A stretch of DNA of 64,000 nt from Terriglobus sp. RCC_193 (lineage in GTDB: Bacteria; Acidobacteriota; Terriglobia; Terriglobales; Acidobacteriaceae), in assembly GCF_041355105.1 (NCBI RefSeq), contig NZ_JBFUPK010000001.1:744001-808000 (forward strand), given 5' to 3'. Below are positions 53,728 to 60,861 of the stretch, one piece after another. The position numbers were made by a program, and so were the translations under genes. The notes beneath the pieces are model-generated. The model was given only the letters and a program-made list of their open reading frames with translations, was not told the origin of the DNA and made no database searches. The stretch's first letter is position 1; each line of letters begins with the position of its first letter.

Positions 53728-54285
53728 ATGAACGACACAGAGCAGCAGAACGTGGAAGAGACAACTCCGGTACGCAAAGCCGTCTCCTGGGCATGGTTGA
53801 GAGACGTATTAGCCTCCGTTGCAGTCTCAGTTTTTATCATTCTGTTTCTGTACCAACCCGTCCGCGTGGAAGGCACCAGCATGGTGCCCATGTTGCAGGA
53901 CCAGGATCGCCTGTTCATTAACAAGCTTGCCTATCACGTGGGAGAGATCCATCCCAGCGATGTGGTCGTCTTCCACTATCCCCGCGACCTCACCAAAAGT
54001 TATATCAAACGGGTCATTGCGCTTCCCGGCGACCGTTTGCGCATCGAGCATGGCCGCGTGTTCGTGAACGACAGGTTACTCAAGGAATCGTACGTCCCCT
54101 TGCGATTCGCAGATGAGCGCTCGCAGCCGGAGATGACCGTTCCGGCGAACGAATACTTTGTCATGGGCGATCACCGTTCCATCTCCTCGGACAGCCGCGA
54201 CTTCGGCCCCGTGGACCGCACCCTGATTTACGGCAAGGCCAGCTTCGTCTATTGGCCCTTCGATCAGGCTGGCGTCGTTCACTAA
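53728..54285 (+). CDS. lepB: Signal peptidase I
   Basis: This membrane protease cuts signal peptides from Sec and Tat substrates. The 185-residue form is short and has a single N-terminal anchor (about 24-43). The catalytic Ser is S51 in E-G-T-S-M-V-P-M and the general-base Lys is K94 in Y-I-K-R-V-I-A-L-P-G-D. Box E (M-G-D-H-R-S-I-S-S-D-S-R) is complete. GAAGGGCA precedes the ATG. It is divergent from murQ. The many exported proteins in this window would be its clients, and the left-edge lspA provides the lipoprotein counterpart. Confidence 0.95.
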   Translation: MNDTEQQNVEETTPVRKAVSWAWLRDVLASVAVSVFIILFLYQPVRVEGTSMVPMLQDQDRLFINKLAYHVGEIHPSDVVVFHYPRDLTKSYIKRVIALPGDRLRIEHGRVFVNDRLLKESYVPLRFADERSQPEMTVPANEYFVMGDHRSISSDSRDFGPVDRTLIYGKASFVYWPFDQAGVVH

Positions 54286-54294
54286 AGTTCATTC

Positions 54295-54325
54295 GCGTGG
54301 GGAACCACGCAGGGAACACCCCTGC
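54295..54325 (+). terminator. Two small stem-loops after lepB
   Basis: A 6-bp stem (54295-54300 with 54305-54310) overlaps by two bases a second 6-bp stem (54309-54314 with 54320-54325), so they are mutually exclusive. No T-run follows the second. A terminator or processing signal is possible. Confidence 0.35.
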
Positions 54326-54417
54326 ACATAAATTCATTTTCACAGGCCACGCTTCCGCGGTTCTCACAGAAAATTCCATCAATGGCTTTCTGCCAGTGGA
54401 GTTTCTCCCTTTTGAAG

Positions 54418-54546
54418 ATGATTCGTAGCAGCATCCTTGCACTTCTTGCCGTTCTCGTTCTTACCGTTGCCGGAACTGTCGCTTCTGCCCAGCCGCGCCA
54501 TCACCGTCATCACCGCGTCCATCACACTTATCGTCACGCACGCTAA
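54418..54546 (+). CDS. Secreted His/Arg-rich mini-protein, 42 residues
   Basis: A short frame starting at ATG 54418 encodes a model signal peptide (M-I-R-S-S-I-L-A-L-L-A-V-L, ending A-S-A-Q at 23-26). It is followed by a mature peptide of about 16 residues of which seven are His and five Arg, with one Tyr. The clean signal peptide with an A-x-A site is the main evidence that it is real; no good Shine-Dalgarno is close (GGAG is 16 nt away). It may bind Cu, Zn or Ni, or polyanions. No named family is recognised. Confidence 0.55.
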   Translation: MIRSSILALLAVLVLTVAGTVASAQPRHHRHHRVHHTYRHAR

Positions 54547-54566
54547 TCGAGCCGGGTTTTGGGACT

Positions 54567-54592
54567 GTCATCCTGAGCAAAGCGAAGGATCT
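54567..54592 (+). repeat. Dispersed intergenic repeat, copy 1
   Basis: GTCATCCTGAGCAAAGCGAA continuing GGATCT matches the GTCATYCTGAGCGnAGCGAAGrAT element seen again at 56789 and 60353, all on the plus strand and all between genes. Confidence 0.75.
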
Positions 54593-54610
54593 CCACCCAG
54601 GCTTATTTTG

Positions 54611-54670
54611 TCGCAAATGCAAATGCCTTCCAGCCAAAATATGCAGGCTGGAAGGCATTTGCATTTGCGA
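54611..54670. repeat. Perfect 25-bp inverted repeat
   Basis: Arms 54611-54635 and 54646-54670 are exact complements with a 10-nt loop. It lies 17 nt past the tpiA stop codon and downstream of the mini-protein. Each arm contains a doubled GCAAAT/ATTTGC. No T-run follows on either strand, so it is either an unusual terminator or a mobile hairpin element. Confidence 0.8.
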
Positions 54671-54687
54671 GAGAACAGTGTCGGGAC

Positions 54688-55449
54688 TCAATACTTCGTG
54701 TGAACGATCTTCGCAAAACAGGCCGGATCAAGGCTCGCGCCACCCACCAGAAGCCCGTCGATATCCGGTTGCGTCAATAATGCAGCGCTGTTTTCCGGCT
54801 TCACAGAACCACCGTAAAGAATGCGGGCATTGTTCGCAATCTCGGCGTTAAAGACCCATTCCAGTTGTGAACGGATGATACTGTGTACCTCATTTGCAAT
54901 CTCAGGTGATGCCGTCGATCCTGTGCCGATAGCCCAAACCGGCTCATAGGCAATCACAATCTGCGTGGCATTTTCTGCAGGAATGTTGGACAGCGCGGCG
55001 CCCATCTGCGCCATGATGATGTCGCGCGTAAATCCGCCCTGCCGATCCACCAGTTGCTCACCCAGGCAAAGCACCGGAATCAGATCGTGCACGATGGCGG
55101 CCTTGATCTTCAGGTTCACGTGTTCATACGTCTCGTTGGCGTACAGACGGCGCTCGGAATGGCCCAGCAGCACATGTGTTGCGCCAATGCTGGTGAGCAT
55201 GTTCGGCGAAGTCTGGCCGGTGTACGGACCTTCGTTGAGCCAGTGCATCGTCTGCGCACCCGCGCGCAGATGCGTGCCGCGTACGCGGTCAATCACGGTA
55301 GAAAGCGACGTCGCCGTCGGAAAGATGATGATCTCGTCCCGTTCATGGTCGTGGACCTTGGGCAGAAACGCATTCAGAAACTCCAGCGATTCGCGTGGAG
55401 TCTTGTACATCTTCCAGTTGCCGGCAATGATCTTCTTGCGTGTAGACAC
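54688..55449 (-). CDS. tpiA: Triosephosphate isomerase
   Basis: This glycolytic enzyme interconverts dihydroxyacetone phosphate and glyceraldehyde-3-phosphate. The 253-residue TIM barrel has the N-terminal G-N-W-K-M with catalytic Lys13, H-S-E-R-R with the catalytic His, and A-Y-E-P-V-W-A-I-G-T-G with the catalytic Glu and the flexible lid. Y-G-G-S-V-K follows near the C-terminus. I place the start at GTG 55449, which has GGAGAG about 9 nt upstream and gives the normal length. The open frame extends to 55509 but that part overlaps an intergenic hairpin. It is the second gene of a pgk-tpiA unit. Confidence 0.95.
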   Translation of the reverse strand: MSTRKKIIAGNWKMYKTPRESLEFLNAFLPKVHDHERDEIIIFPTATSLSTVIDRVRGTHLRAGAQTMHWLNEGPYTGQTSPNMLTSIGATHVLLGHSERRLYANETYEHVNLKIKAAIVHDLIPVLCLGEQLVDRQGGFTRDIIMAQMGAALSNIPAENATQIVIAYEPVWAIGTGSTASPEIANEVHSIIRSQLEWVFNAEIANNARILYGGSVKPENSAALLTQPDIDGLLVGGASLDPACFAKIVHTKY

Positions 55450-55484
55450 TCGAGTGTTCTCTCCGTAAAGCAGCTTGCATGATA

Positions 55485-55510
55485 GGTGGCGAAAGGCATC
55501 TTTCGCCACC
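55485..55510 (-). promoter_or_regulatory. Stem-loop in the pgk-tpiA intergenic region
   Basis: An 11-bp perfect stem (55485-55495 with 55500-55510) and 4-nt loop lie 8 nt after the pgk stop. Without a T-run it may be an mRNA processing or stability element that sets the pgk to tpiA ratio. Confidence 0.5.
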
Positions 55511-55518
55511 CTGTACGG

Positions 55519-56733
55519 TTACTTCTGTGTAAGTGCCGCTACTCCGGGAAGCGTTTTGCCTTCCAGAAACTCCAGGGAAGCGCCGCCACCGGTGGAGATA
55601 TGCGTGATCTTGTCGGTCACGCCCGCCATGTGTGCGGCCGAAACGGAATCGCCCCCACCGACGATGCTCGTAGCATCCATGTTGTCCGCCACAGCATGGG
55701 CAACCGTCATGGTGCCCTTCGCAAACGCAGGCATCTCAAACACGCCCATCGGCCCATTCCACACGATCGTGCGCGCTTCCTTGATCTCATCGGTGAACAG
55801 CTTGATCGACTTCGGGCCAATGTCCAGCGCCATCAGGTCAGCAGGGAAATCACCCGTACCGTCAAAGAGTTCCGTCTTCGCATCGGGTGCAAACTTGTCC
55901 GCCAGAATGTGATCGACGGGCAGCAGGAACTTCACACCCTTCTCTTCGGCCTTCTTCAACGCAGCGGCAGCCACATCAATCTTGTCGGCCTCCAGCAGGC
56001 TCTTGCCGGTCTTTTGTCCCCGCGCATTCAGGAACGTATAGGCCATGCCGCCGCCCACAATGATGGCATCCACCTTGTTCAGCAGGTTGTCGATGACTTC
56101 AATCTTGTCGCTGACCTTTGCTCCACCAATGATGGCCACAAAAGGCTTATCGGGCGATTCCAGCGCCTTACCCAGATAGTTAAGTTCCTTATCCATCAAC
56201 AGGCCGCTGGCCGATTGCTTCACAAAATGCGTAATGCCTTCCGTCGATGCATGCGCGCGATGCGCCGCGCCAAACGCATCGTTGACGTAAATATCCGCCA
56301 GCGATGCCAGCTTCTTTGCAAATGCCGGATCGTTCTTTTCCTCTTCCTTGTGAAAGCGAAGATTCTCCAGCAGCAGCGCCTGTCCCTGCTCCAGTTTGTC
56401 CACCAGCTCTTCGGCAATCTCGCCCACGCAGTCCGGCGAGAAAGCCACATTGCGCGAAGCGCCCAGGTCCGCATCCAGCAGCATACGCAGGCGATCCACC
56501 ACCGGCCGCAGACTCATCGTCTCCACGCGCTCGCCCTTGGGACGTCCAAGATGCGCCGCAAGAATCAGCCGAGCCTTATGCCGCAGCGCATATTCAATCG
56601 TAGGAAGCGTCTCGCGAATACGCGTGTCATCCAGAATTTCACCGCCATCCTTGGAAAGCGGAACATTGAAGTCGACGCGCAGAAAAACGCGCTTGCCGTG
56701 GAGATCGAGGTCGCGGATCGAAAGCGTTGCCAT
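55519..56733 (-). CDS. pgk: Phosphoglycerate kinase
   Basis: This glycolytic enzyme transfers phosphate from 1,3-bisphosphoglycerate to ADP. The 404-residue protein has the N-terminal R-V-D-F-N-V-P signature, substrate-binding arginines (H-L-G-R-P-K-G), G-G-A-K-V-S-D-K and the C-terminal G-G-G-D-S-V and T-G-G-G-A-S-L-E. It heads the pgk-tpiA pair; no gap gene is present. A TACACT lies 6 nt before the ATG and there is no ribosome site, so the transcript may be leaderless, notable for such a highly expressed gene. Confidence 0.97.
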   Translation of the reverse strand: MATLSIRDLDLHGKRVFLRVDFNVPLSKDGGEILDDTRIRETLPTIEYALRHKARLILAAHLGRPKGERVETMSLRPVVDRLRMLLDADLGASRNVAFSPDCVGEIAEELVDKLEQGQALLLENLRFHKEEEKNDPAFAKKLASLADIYVNDAFGAAHRAHASTEGITHFVKQSASGLLMDKELNYLGKALESPDKPFVAIIGGAKVSDKIEVIDNLLNKVDAIIVGGGMAYTFLNARGQKTGKSLLEADKIDVAAAALKKAEEKGVKFLLPVDHILADKFAPDAKTELFDGTGDFPADLMALDIGPKSIKLFTDEIKEARTIVWNGPMGVFEMPAFAKGTMTVAHAVADNMDATSIVGGGDSVSAAHMAGVTDKITHISTGGGASLEFLEGKTLPGVAALTQK

Positions 56734-56739
56734 AACGCT

Positions 56740-56745
56740 AGTGTA
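56740..56745 (-). promoter_or_regulatory. -10-like hexamer 6 nt before pgk
   Basis: TACACT is separated by 6 nt from the pgk ATG, so transcription would start at or near the first codon. The -35 is weak. Confidence 0.4.
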
Positions 56746-56788
56746 GCGTTTCGTCTACTTCGTTGTTGCCATCTCGGCTTTTCAAATC

Positions 56789-56825
56789 GTCATCCTGAGC
56801 GAAGCGCAGCGAAGTCGAAGGACCT
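56789..56825 (+). repeat. Dispersed intergenic repeat, copy 2
   Basis: GTCATCCTGAGCGAAGCGCA followed by GCGAAGTCGAAGGACCT is an expanded copy of the element at 54567, with an extra GCGAAG unit. It lies between pgk and htrA. Confidence 0.7.
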
Positions 56826-56909
56826 GCTTTCCTCTCCTACGCCTACAACGTCGCGGGAAAGCAAAGGGCCGGCACGAAGCCAGCCCCTTGTCACGGCGTT
56901 AATGGAAGA

Positions 56910-58487
56910 TTAACCCGCGTTTGGCGTCACCACGCGATAGCTGGCGCCACCGTTGGACCACACCAGCAACAGCACATTTTTGCCATTGGGCGCGGCCTTG
57001 ATATTGCTTGCCACCTGGTCTGCGGAAGTGGTCGGCTTACGGTTCACTTCCATGATCACGTCACCCGGTTGCAGCCCCGCATCTTCCGCGGGCGACCCCG
57101 GACGAACCTGCGCCACCGCTGCCCCGTTCACGCTGGCTGGGATGTTCATCTGCTGACGGATGTCCGGCGTGAGGTCGCTCATAGCAACACCCAACTTGCC
57201 GCTGTTGCCCTGCTTTCCGTTGCTGTCGCCATCATTGGCGGCAACTTCCTTGTCCTTGTTGTATTCACCCAGAGTCACATTCACACTCTGGTGCTGGCCA
57301 CTGCGATTGATGCCCAGGTCAATCTTCGTTCCCGGCGTCATCTGCGCCACATTCACCTGCAACGCGCTGCCATTCTCCACCGGCTTGCCGTTGATGCTCG
57401 TGATGACATCGCCGTTCTTCATGCCAGCATTCGCAGCAGGCGAACCCGGCGTCACCTGCGACACAATCGCCCCCAACGCATCTGTCAGGTTAAAGAACTG
57501 CGCATTCTCCGGCGTCACATCGTTCATCGCAATGCCCAGATAGCCATGGTGCACCGCACCTGTTTTGATGATCTGGTCAGCAATCGCCTTGGCTGTCGAA
57601 GACGGGATCGCAAAGCTCGCACCCGCAAAGCTGCCGCTGTTCGTCGCAATCATCTGGTTAATGCCGACCAGTTCGCCATGCGCATTCACCAGCGGACCAC
57701 CACTGTTGCCGGGGTTCACCGCAGCATCCGTCTGAATCAAACCACCCGGCGTACGTGCATCGCCTGACATGGGGGAACGATTCACCGCTGACACAATGCC
57801 GCGTGTCACGCTGAACTGCAGCACGCCAAACGGACTGCCAAACGCCAGCACCGTCTGTCCCGGCTGTAGCTTCCCGCTGTCGCCCCACGAGATCGCAGGC
57901 AGATCATGCGCGTCCACCTTGATCACGGCAATATCCGTCAGCTTATCCGTACCCAGCACCTTGCCGTTCAGCACGCGGCGATCATGCAGCGTCACCTTGA
58001 TCTGCGTTGCGCCCTCCACCACATGGTTGTTCGTGATGATGTAGCCGTCCGACGAAATGATCACGCCCGAACCCACACCATGACGCAGCGGCTGCTGCTG
58101 CGGCTGCATGCGGCCCTGTCCACGGCCACCACCTAAGCCAAAGAACTGGCGTAGCTGCGGAGGAATCTGCGACGGATCGATCTGCTGCTGTGCCTGACCA
58201 TCGTTATTGTCGTCCTCCTCCTCCTCGCCTCCTCGACTGGTAACGGCGACATTGACCACGGCAGGCGTCACTCGCGCAGCCAGGCGTTCCATATCCTGAT
58301 CCAACGCGGAAAGGGAAGACACGCTCTGGTCATCCAGCGCAGCAGCGGTCACCGCGCCGGCATGCACACCACCCATGCCATGAAAAGCCATCGCAGAACC
58401 CAGCACCGCAACAGCGGCAAGCGATCCAGGCAGAGCAAAGCGGCGAACTTTTTTCTTGTCTACTAAGGAATTAGTTGTTGCGGACAT
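56910..58487 (-). CDS. Periplasmic Do-type serine protease with two PDZ domains
   Basis: This HtrA/DegP-like protease should degrade misfolded envelope proteins. The 525-residue form has a basic N-terminus and a hydrophobic signal or anchor (about 17-45). An acidic, Asn/Gln-rich insert (about 88-135) precedes the trypsin-like domain with H155, D185 and S262 (G-N-S-G-G-P). Two PDZ domains follow (about 325-420 and 440-520). I place the start at ATG 58487, with GGAGAAG 9 nt upstream; the longer frame to 58541 runs into blaR1. It follows blaR1 by 32 nt, and codons 4-9 contain a copy of the candidate BlaI operator. Confidence 0.93.
   Translation of the reverse strand: MSATTNSLVDKKKVRRFALPGSLAAVAVLGSAMAFHGMGGVHAGAVTAAALDDQSVSSLSALDQDMERLAARVTPAVVNVAVTSRGGEEEEDDNNDGQAQQQIDPSQIPPQLRQFFGLGGGRGQGRMQPQQQPLRHGVGSGVIISSDGYIITNNHVVEGATQIKVTLHDRRVLNGKVLGTDKLTDIAVIKVDAHDLPAISWGDSGKLQPGQTVLAFGSPFGVLQFSVTRGIVSAVNRSPMSGDARTPGGLIQTDAAVNPGNSGGPLVNAHGELVGINQMIATNSGSFAGASFAIPSSTAKAIADQIIKTGAVHHGYLGIAMNDVTPENAQFFNLTDALGAIVSQVTPGSPAANAGMKNGDVITSINGKPVENGSALQVNVAQMTPGTKIDLGINRSGQHQSVNVTLGEYNKDKEVAANDGDSNGKQGNSGKLGVAMSDLTPDIRQQMNIPASVNGAAVAQVRPGSPAEDAGLQPGDVIMEVNRKPTTSADQVASNIKAAPNGKNVLLLVWSNGGASYRVVTPNAG
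58461..58476. promoter_or_regulatory. Candidate BlaI operator inside the start of the htrA gene
   Basis: TACTAAGGAATTAGTT, with inverted ACTAA/TTAGT halves around GGAA, is identical in all 16 bases to the element upstream of blaI (60279-60294). Here it overlaps codons 4-9 of the protease gene. Confidence 0.6.
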
Positions 58488-58519
58488 AGTGTTTCTTCTC
58501 CGGGTAACGTTGGTTGGAA

Positions 58520-59839
58520 CTACAACTCGATGAGCAGCCATCCGCCGCGAACGGGGACGGCCACGTAGGGCTGAATAAACTCGGTGGTAATGAAGCGTGG
58601 CTGCTGCATATCGTCCTGCGTCGCCGTGTCGATCATGCGCGGCCCACGTGTTGCAGTCGTTGCCGTGCGAAGCAGACGCGGCGCATTCGTCTTCGGTGCA
58701 AGAGTCGCATTTGCTTCATGCTTCACCGCTGTTTGTTTCACCGCATGACGCGCAGACTTGCGCACTAGCGGGACTTCAAACGCAGCAGGAACCATGCGCC
58801 CTTCCGGTGCGGCTGCCACACTCTTCTGGTGATACAGCTCAATCGCCTTGGCTGGCGTCGTTACCGCCACCTCAGGCTGAATAATCTCAGCAGGGGCCAC
58901 ACGAATCAATCGCGGCACACGGCTCAAACCAGCAGACGCTGCCAACAGGGCAAACGCAGCCATACTGCACGCCGCAGCAGACTGCCTGCGAGACCATCCT
59001 GCCACCGGCTCACGCAGCAGCGCATGTACTCGCTGCGCCAGTTCTGATTTGCGTCCCAGCGCCGCCAGGGCCAGCCGCAACCCATTCTGCTGCATCCGCT
59101 GTTCCGCCATGCGCGTCAGCGAAGCGGCATACGCCAGTGGCTGCGCAGTCGATGCAACCACTGCCGCATCACACGCCAGTTCACGCTGCTCGGCAATGCG
59201 ACGATTCAGCCACAGCAGCGCCGGATTCAGCGGCATCAGAACCAGCCCAATCTGTAACGCAAGATTGATCCAGTCATCGCGACGGCGCAGATGCTCGCAT
59301 TCATGTGCGGCAATCTGGCGCAGTTCATCCGGAGACAGCGAAGGTACAAGCCATTCCGGCAATAGCAACACTGGCCGAAAGAATCCCAGCACCGCCGGCG
59401 AACTCACCTGGGAAGAAGAGCAAAGGACCGCGCGGCGATTCCCCGCCGTAAAGATGTTCATTGCTTCTACTGCAATCGGCGTCGCATCGCGACGAACCTG
59501 TCGCAGATGCATCCATGCCATGCCAAGACTGATCGCTCGGAACAGCGAAGTCACCAGCCAAACCGCTGCCACCGCCACTGCAAACCACGGTGCCATGCGG
59601 ATCGCGGCAGGCGAGGCCTGCGGTGCCATTGCCGCCACATGCATCGGCATATGCAGCAGGGGAAGCACAGTCGCCGCCGCAAATACGGCCAGCAAAATAC
59701 TATGACGCAGCGCCGCGGAAGCCTTCGGCATCAACCGCAGCAGGGCCACCGCCAGCAACGACAGCGCAAGCCCCTGCCACAGGCTCGCAGCCCACGATGT
59801 CGCCATCACAGAAGAGATGTGTGCCAACACAGGAGTCAT
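58520..59839 (-). CDS. BlaR1-like M56 membrane metallopeptidase
   Basis: A 439-residue integral membrane zinc protease that would relay an envelope signal by inactivating its BlaI partner. Membrane segments lie at about 12-37, 45-70, 82-105 and near 290-305. The zinc site is H179-E-C-E-H183 with a downstream E-L-A-C-D. The C-terminal domain of about 130 residues is Pro/Ala/Thr/Arg-rich and has no penicillin-binding serine motif, so beta-lactams are probably not the signal. It overlaps blaI by 4 nt (ATGA) and is followed by the protease gene. Confidence 0.9.
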   Translation of the reverse strand: MTPVLAHISSVMATSWAASLWQGLALSLLAVALLRLMPKASAALRHSILLAVFAAATVLPLLHMPMHVAAMAPQASPAAIRMAPWFAVAVAAVWLVTSLFRAISLGMAWMHLRQVRRDATPIAVEAMNIFTAGNRRAVLCSSSQVSSPAVLGFFRPVLLLPEWLVPSLSPDELRQIAAHECEHLRRRDDWINLALQIGLVLMPLNPALLWLNRRIAEQRELACDAAVVASTAQPLAYAASLTRMAEQRMQQNGLRLALAALGRKSELAQRVHALLREPVAGWSRRQSAAACSMAAFALLAASAGLSRVPRLIRVAPAEIIQPEVAVTTPAKAIELYHQKSVAAAPEGRMVPAAFEVPLVRKSARHAVKQTAVKHEANATLAPKTNAPRLLRTATTATRGPRMIDTATQDDMQQPRFITTEFIQPYVAVPVRGGWLLIEL

Positions 59840-60255
59840 TCCGCATCCTCCTGTTCCGCACCGCGTTTCGCAGCAGCGGCTTCTGCTTCGGCAATGGCCT
59901 GTTTCAACTTGTCCAGTTCATCGCGGCTCACATCGACATCGCCCAGCAGGGCCAGCATCAGCCGTTCGCGACTGTTGCCAAAGAAGCGATGCATCACATG
60001 CCGAACTTCGCTCTGCTGCGCATCCTGCTCGGCAACGGTAGCGGTATAGACAAACGCGCGTCCCTCCTGCCGATGCTCCACATATCCCTTGGTCTCCAGA
60101 ATGCGGATCGTGGTCAGAACAGACGTATACGCCAGCCGCTGCGCCTCCGGCATGGCAGAAACCAGGTCCTGCACTGAGCATTCGCCCATCTGCCAAAGCA
60201 GGCGCATCAGCCTCAGTTCGGCTTCGGTCAACGTATTGGAGCGATTCCTCGGCAT
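59836..60255 (-). CDS. BlaI/MecI family transcriptional repressor
   Basis: A 139-residue winged-helix repressor with N-terminal T-E-A-E-L-R-L-M-R-L-L-W, recognition region L-A-Y-T-S-V-L-T-T-I-R-I-L-E-T-K-G and the wing H-R-Q-E-G-R-A-F-V-Y. The C-terminal dimer helices are Ala/Glu-rich. It is the first gene of blaI-blaR1-htrA. A 16-bp partly palindromic box lies 24 nt before its start and overlaps a likely -10, as for autorepression. The inducing signal is unknown. Confidence 0.92.
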   Translation of the reverse strand: MPRNRSNTLTEAELRLMRLLWQMGECSVQDLVSAMPEAQRLAYTSVLTTIRILETKGYVEHRQEGRAFVYTATVAEQDAQQSEVRHVMHRFFGNSRERLMLALLGDVDVSRDELDKLKQAIAEAEAAAAKRGAEQEDAE

Positions 60256-60278
60256 GCGTCCTATTGTGATGGACGAGG

Positions 60279-60294
60279 TACTAAGGAATTAGTT
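60279..60294. promoter_or_regulatory. Candidate BlaI operator upstream of blaI
   Basis: TACTAAGGAATTAGTT lies 24-39 nt upstream of the blaI ATG. On the minus strand it overlaps TAACTA, a possible -10. An identical copy occurs at the start of the htrA gene two genes downstream. Confidence 0.65.
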
Positions 60295-60352
60295 AGCAGG
60301 CGTGAATTGCTGAAAATTGCTGCTCCAGCGAAATCACATGCTCTCCAAGACC

Positions 60353-60379
60353 GTCATTCTGAGCGCAGCGAAGAATCCC
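60353..60379 (+). repeat. Dispersed intergenic repeat, copy 3
   Basis: GTCATTCTGAGCGCAGCGAA followed by GAATCCC is the third copy of the element at 54567 and 56789. Confidence 0.75.
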
Positions 60380-60484
60380 GACGAACCCTCATCCCGCCAA
60401 GATCGCCACAAGCTTCCAGCCTCAAACCCAGAACCAGCTTCGCAAGGCGAAGCTCCAACGCGCAAAGCGCGTCTTCTTTGAAGG

Positions 60485-60504
60485 GGCACGGCTTCAGCCG
60501 TGCC
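60485..60504. repeat. GGCACGGC-TTCA-GCCGTGCC hairpin element
   Basis: An 8-bp perfect stem with TTCA loop, flanked by AAGG and ATAAAA. It looks like a small repetitive hairpin element, not a terminator of any adjacent gene. Confidence 0.6.
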
Positions 60505-60749
60505 ATAAAACCCAAACCAAGAAAACTGCGCGGCCAAAAAGACAAACAGGAGCATGAAACAAACCCCGCGCACCCACAGAAGACCATGGCTGGCACCACG
60601 CCGAAGGCGTCAGAACCTGTCAAGCCCCCAAACCACCCAACCCGAACAAACCAAAAGAAATGGAGTTGGCAGGTTATTTCCACCAAACCACTAAAATAGA
60701 AACAGAACAGAAAAGGGCCACGCAAAGCGCGGCCCTAACCCTTTTAAAA

Positions 60750-60829
60750 AGACGATTTTACCCCTAACCCCAACAGGCAGACGATTTTACAGCCACCAAA
60801 ACCCTAACCCCAATCAAAAGACGATTTTA
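60750..60829 (+). repeat. Three direct repeats of AGACGATTTTA
   Basis: Exact 11-bp copies start at 60750, 60779 and 60819 (spacing 29 and 40 bp). CCCTAACC-type blocks occur near each. No coding or promoter role is apparent. Confidence 0.75.
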
Positions 60830-60861
60830 GAAAAATAGGGGGAAGGGGGAGGGTACAGGAA

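Larger units (their letters stand above)
60256..60861. other. Repeat-rich intergenic region upstream of blaI
   Basis: About 600 bp without a credible gene. It holds the BlaI box (60279-60294), a copy of the dispersed repeat (60353-60379), and small perfect hairpins (60458-60472, 60485-60504, 60714-60736). Three AGACGATTTTA repeats are interleaved with CCCTAACCC blocks (60733-60829), and a G-rich run of GGGGG, GGGGG and GGG (60838-60853) sits just before the CPBP stop codon. The AT- and A-rich composition differs from the flanking genes. Confidence 0.7.

Noticed and set aside
55486-56913. 475-codon plus-strand open frame
   Set aside because: It is antisense to pgk, an unambiguous gene.
58520-60255. 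Beta-lactam resistance operon
   Set aside because: blaI/blaR1 are present but BlaR1 lacks the penicillin-binding sensor and no beta-lactamase follows; the beta-lactamase-like domain at 20-24 kb is fused to NamZ and fits wall turnover better.
60733-60813. Telomere-like CCCTAACCC repeats
   Set aside because: Only three irregular copies, internal to the chromosome; composition coincidence is more likely than any end-related function.
60750-60829. CRISPR array
   Set aside because: The 11-bp repeats are too short and unevenly spaced, and no cas gene is present.
60838-60853. G-quadruplex
   Set aside because: Only three G-runs occur together, so a four-run intramolecular quadruplex is not supported.
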